Assembly (NCBI RefSeq): GCF_965139615.1
Contig: NZ_CBCSIQ010000007.1
Coordinates: 73,837 to 137,836, forward strand
Direction: 5' to 3'
DNA length: 64,000 nt
Source of the DNA: Kerstersia similis
Lineage (GTDB): Bacteria; Pseudomonadota; Gammaproteobacteria; Burkholderiales; Burkholderiaceae_B
The position numbers and the translations under genes were made by a program. Under the pieces are notes generated by a model. It saw nothing but the letters and a program-made list of their open reading frames with translations. It was not told where the DNA came from and made no database searches. The first letter of the stretch is position 1, and each line of letters begins with the position of its first letter. Positions 62,293 to 64,000 of the stretch are shown in pieces.

Positions 62293-62685
62293 AGTTTGCT
62301 CCAATTGAAAAGCATAAAAATACACATGCACCCACCCGCTCAAAGGATGGCCTCAGGCATGAACGGTTCCAATTCCATCATTGCAAGCCACTTACTTCAG
62401 CAACAATGAAATTGCGGTATCTGCGCACACGCATACACCCGCATGCCGTTCACATGAGGATTTTGCGATATTTCCCATCGCATATGTAGCGAGTTTTCAG
62501 ATATTCAAAAATCTGAGAATATCTATATCGCAACGCAAATATTAGAATCGCAACCAATATTTAAAGCGCTTGCAAGAAAATGTTCCTGTAGCGCCAAAAA
62601 CATCAGGAATACATCAGGAAAACATCAGAAAAATCAAATAGTTTCGAATTTCACTGAATTAACAACAACCAGCCTAGGAATACTC
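62293..62685. other. 393-bp AT-rich regulatory region upstream of flp
   Basis: No gene is seen. It holds a -24/-12 promoter candidate (62356-62372), a pair of ATCGCAA direct repeats 20 bases apart (starting 62527 and 62547), one inverted copy TTGCGAT (62463-62469), and an inverted repeat AGATATTC (62499-62506) / GAATATCT (62517-62524). This layout fits a sigma-54 promoter with upstream activator sites. Confidence 0.55.
62356..62372 (-). promoter_or_regulatory. Candidate sigma-54 promoter of flp
   Basis: On the minus strand TTGGAACCGTTCATGCC has GG and GC separated by exactly ten bases, the invariant spacing of -24/-12 promoters (consensus TGGCAC-N5-TTGC). The match outside the invariant pairs is moderate. 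Transcription would start about 50 bases before the flp ATG. Confidence 0.5.
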
Positions 62686-63270
62686 CTATTCCATGTCCAG
62701 GATATTCAGCCACTGGGCAGCATCCTGCTTCAGTGCTTCCATGCTGTCGCGCAACATGCTTTGCATCATGCGCACCGCCCCTTCACCGTAGTTATCCAGC
62801 AGGCGGCGATTCAGTTCCGCCAGGGCGCGGGAGCGGTTTTTCAATACTTCGGAACAGCGCGTCATGACCGGCATGAGCAACACCACGCGGCGATCCAGCG
62901 GATGACGGGCGCGGGTGATGTAGCCCGTGCGCTCCAGGCGGTCCGCCATGGCAGCTGCGCCGCCGTAGCTGATGCCCATTAGCTGGGCCAGTTGGCCGGC
63001 TGCCAGGCCATCAAAGGCAACGATGTATTCCAGGGCCGAGAAATCCGCCTGGGGCAGCCCGGCACGCTCTGCCTGCGCAGCCTGGGCTGCGCGGCCATAC
63101 ACGCCCATCTGCATGGCAAGCGCAGCCGTCATGCCAAGCAGGAAGTCCGTATCCTGCGTTTGCGCCGGCATCACCGAGCGCATGACGTCGTTGGAAGAAT
63201 GTCTGAGAAAGCGCTCACCACCGGTAACGTTGGCTCGCTCCATCGAAATAGATTCATTCACCGCATACAT
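62686..63270 (-). CDS. MarR-family transcriptional regulator
   Basis: A 194-residue regulator. A winged-helix domain spans about residues 75-145 (L-A-A-G-Q-L-A-Q-L-M-G-I-S-Y-G-G-A-A-A-M-A-D-R-L-E-R-T-G-Y-I with the wing R-H-P-L-D-R-R-V-V), flanked by dimerisation helices. The ATG at 63270 has AGGAAG seven bases upstream; an in-frame codon at 63312 is less likely. It sits between the tad locus and a repeat protein and could control either; a target cannot be named. Confidence 0.88.
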   Translation of the reverse strand: MYAVNESISMERANVTGGERFLRHSSNDVMRSVMPAQTQDTDFLLGMTAALAMQMGVYGRAAQAAQAERAGLPQADFSALEYIVAFDGLAAGQLAQLMGISYGGAAAMADRLERTGYITRARHPLDRRVVLLMPVMTRCSEVLKNRSRALAELNRRLLDNYGEGAVRMMQSMLRDSMEALKQDAAQWLNILDME

Positions 63271-63373
63271 AGTCAACTTCCTGCTTCCGGGCCCGGCACA
63301 ATGGCAAGGCACCTGTTTTTTACCGAGATGGCATGGCGTCCTTCAGAACGCCATGCGCCGAGTTGCCCGCGAC

Positions 63374-64000
63374 TTAGCGAGCGCCACCCAGGCCGCCAGT
63401 CAGGCCGCCCAGCAAACCACCTACCAAACCAGTCACCGGCGCCAGCAGGCCACCGTTTTGCTGACCAGCTTCACCATTGCCAGCCTGGCCGCCCAGGCCA
63501 CCCAGCAGACCGCCGACCAGGCCAGTCACTGGCGACAGCAAGCCGCCGCCTTCACCGCCACCCAAGCCGAGATCGCCCAGACCAAGGCCTTCCGTCAGGG
63601 ATGCCACGGCGCCCGTGGCATTGCCCAGAACGGCACCCAGCGGGTTGCCGGCATCGGGGTGATTCGGGTTGAGCAAGGCCCCCACGCTGGAAACCGTGTC
63701 ACCCAGGCCGCTGACCAGACCGCCAACGCCAGGGATGGGCAAGGTGCCACCCAGTTGGTCGCCCAGGCTGCTGACCACGCCACCCAATTGCGTCGTCACA
63801 CCGTCCACCGTGGCGCCCAGGCCGGTCGCGCCGCCCAGTTGCTGCGTCAGGCCCGTTACCGTGCCCAATACCGGGCTGACAACGCCATCCAGCGTTTCGC
63901 CCACACCAGCCAAGGTGGGCGACAGGCCCAGCGGCAGGACGTTGTCCAGTGCCTGCCCGGTATTTCCCAGCGCCGTGACCAGAATGGGAGCGGCTTCGCC
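63374..64000 (-). CDS. Glycine-rich repeat (collagen-like / TGLVGGLL) protein, partial
   Basis: The frame is open from the stop at 63374 to the window edge (209 codons), so the start lies to the right. Composition is dominated by Gly, Leu, Val, Ser and Thr, with imperfect repeats: L-S-P-V-T-G-L-V-G-G-L-L-G-G-L and L-A-P-V-T-G-L-V-G-G-L-L-G-G-L near the C-terminus, and V-L-G-T-V-T-G-L-T-Q-Q-L earlier. No Cys is present. Similar low-complexity proteins in Bordetella relatives are exported or surface-associated, but no signal sequence is visible here. Function unknown. Confidence 0.65.
   Translation of the reverse strand, partial: GEAAPILVTALGNTGQALDNVLPLGLSPTLAGVGETLDGVVSPVLGTVTGLTQQLGGATGLGATVDGVTTQLGGVVSSLGDQLGGTLPIPGVGGLVSGLGDTVSSVGALLNPNHPDAGNPLGAVLGNATGAVASLTEGLGLGDLGLGGGEGGGLLSPVTGLVGGLLGGLGGQAGNGEAGQQNGGLLAPVTGLVGGLLGGLTGGLGGAR

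Overview
The window looks like chromosomal DNA of a betaproteobacterium of the order Burkholderiales, most likely family Alcaligenaceae (Bordetella/Achromobacter relatives). The grounds are high GC content, the gene order dapC-dapD-dapE-prmB, the order RNA-methyltransferase-purN-ribF-ileS-lspA-coaBC ... dut / clpA-clpS / cold-shock gene, and the Burkholderiales families DUF2968 and DUF3613. The genus cannot be fixed from the sequence alone. There is no rRNA, no CRISPR array, no intact insertion sequence and no prophage. One base is ambiguous (N at 15135, inside dapC).

Region by region. 1-14435 is accessory and metabolic: the end of an anion/arsenite-type transporter, small membrane or exported proteins, a lipoprotein acylase of the penicillin/acyl-homoserine-lactone acylase family, a LysR regulator divergent from an MFS transporter across a long perfect inverted repeat, with a SemiSWEET sugar transporter downstream of the regulator. 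A succinate-semialdehyde-type dehydrogenase, a VIT-type metal transporter, a catB-type acetyltransferase and an FUSC-family exporter follow. An 8-bp tandem repeat lies next to a small unlisted membrane protein. 14750-21517 holds tRNA-Leu and the lysine/diaminopimelate operon dapC-dapD-dapE, coupled to prmB and an ABC-F protein. 21628-34363 holds uvrD and a fatty acid desaturase, then a dense housekeeping block (RsmB/NOP methyltransferase, purN, ribF, ileS, lspA, coaBC). 34572-46019 holds dut, the ClpA/ClpS proteolysis pair, a cold-shock protein, xseA, lpxK, a Trm112-like protein, adk, murJ and rpsT.

46537-64000 is dominated by a complete tad (tight adherence / Flp type IVc pilus) locus on the minus strand: flp pilin, tadV prepilin peptidase, two TadE-like pseudopilins, cpaB, the secretin gene cpaC/rcpA, tadZ, the tadA ATPase gene, tadB, tadC, tadD, a DUF3613 protein and a very large AT-rich tadG. 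A sigma-54 enhancer-binding regulator follows. A GG-N10-GC (-24/-12) element upstream of flp, with repeated ATCGCAA motifs further upstream, suggests this regulator drives the locus. A MarR regulator and a glycine-rich repeat protein running off the edge lie upstream of flp.

The points most worth a second look are the proposed sigma-54 control of tad, the TadZ with a degenerate P-loop, the 20-bp inverted repeat at the LysR/MFS junction, the DnaA-box cluster between xseA and lpxK, the arginine-rich extension on the RNA methyltransferase, the apparent absence of kdsB between lpxK and adk, and the 8-bp tandem repeat at 13962-14025. None of these amounts to proof of a new system.
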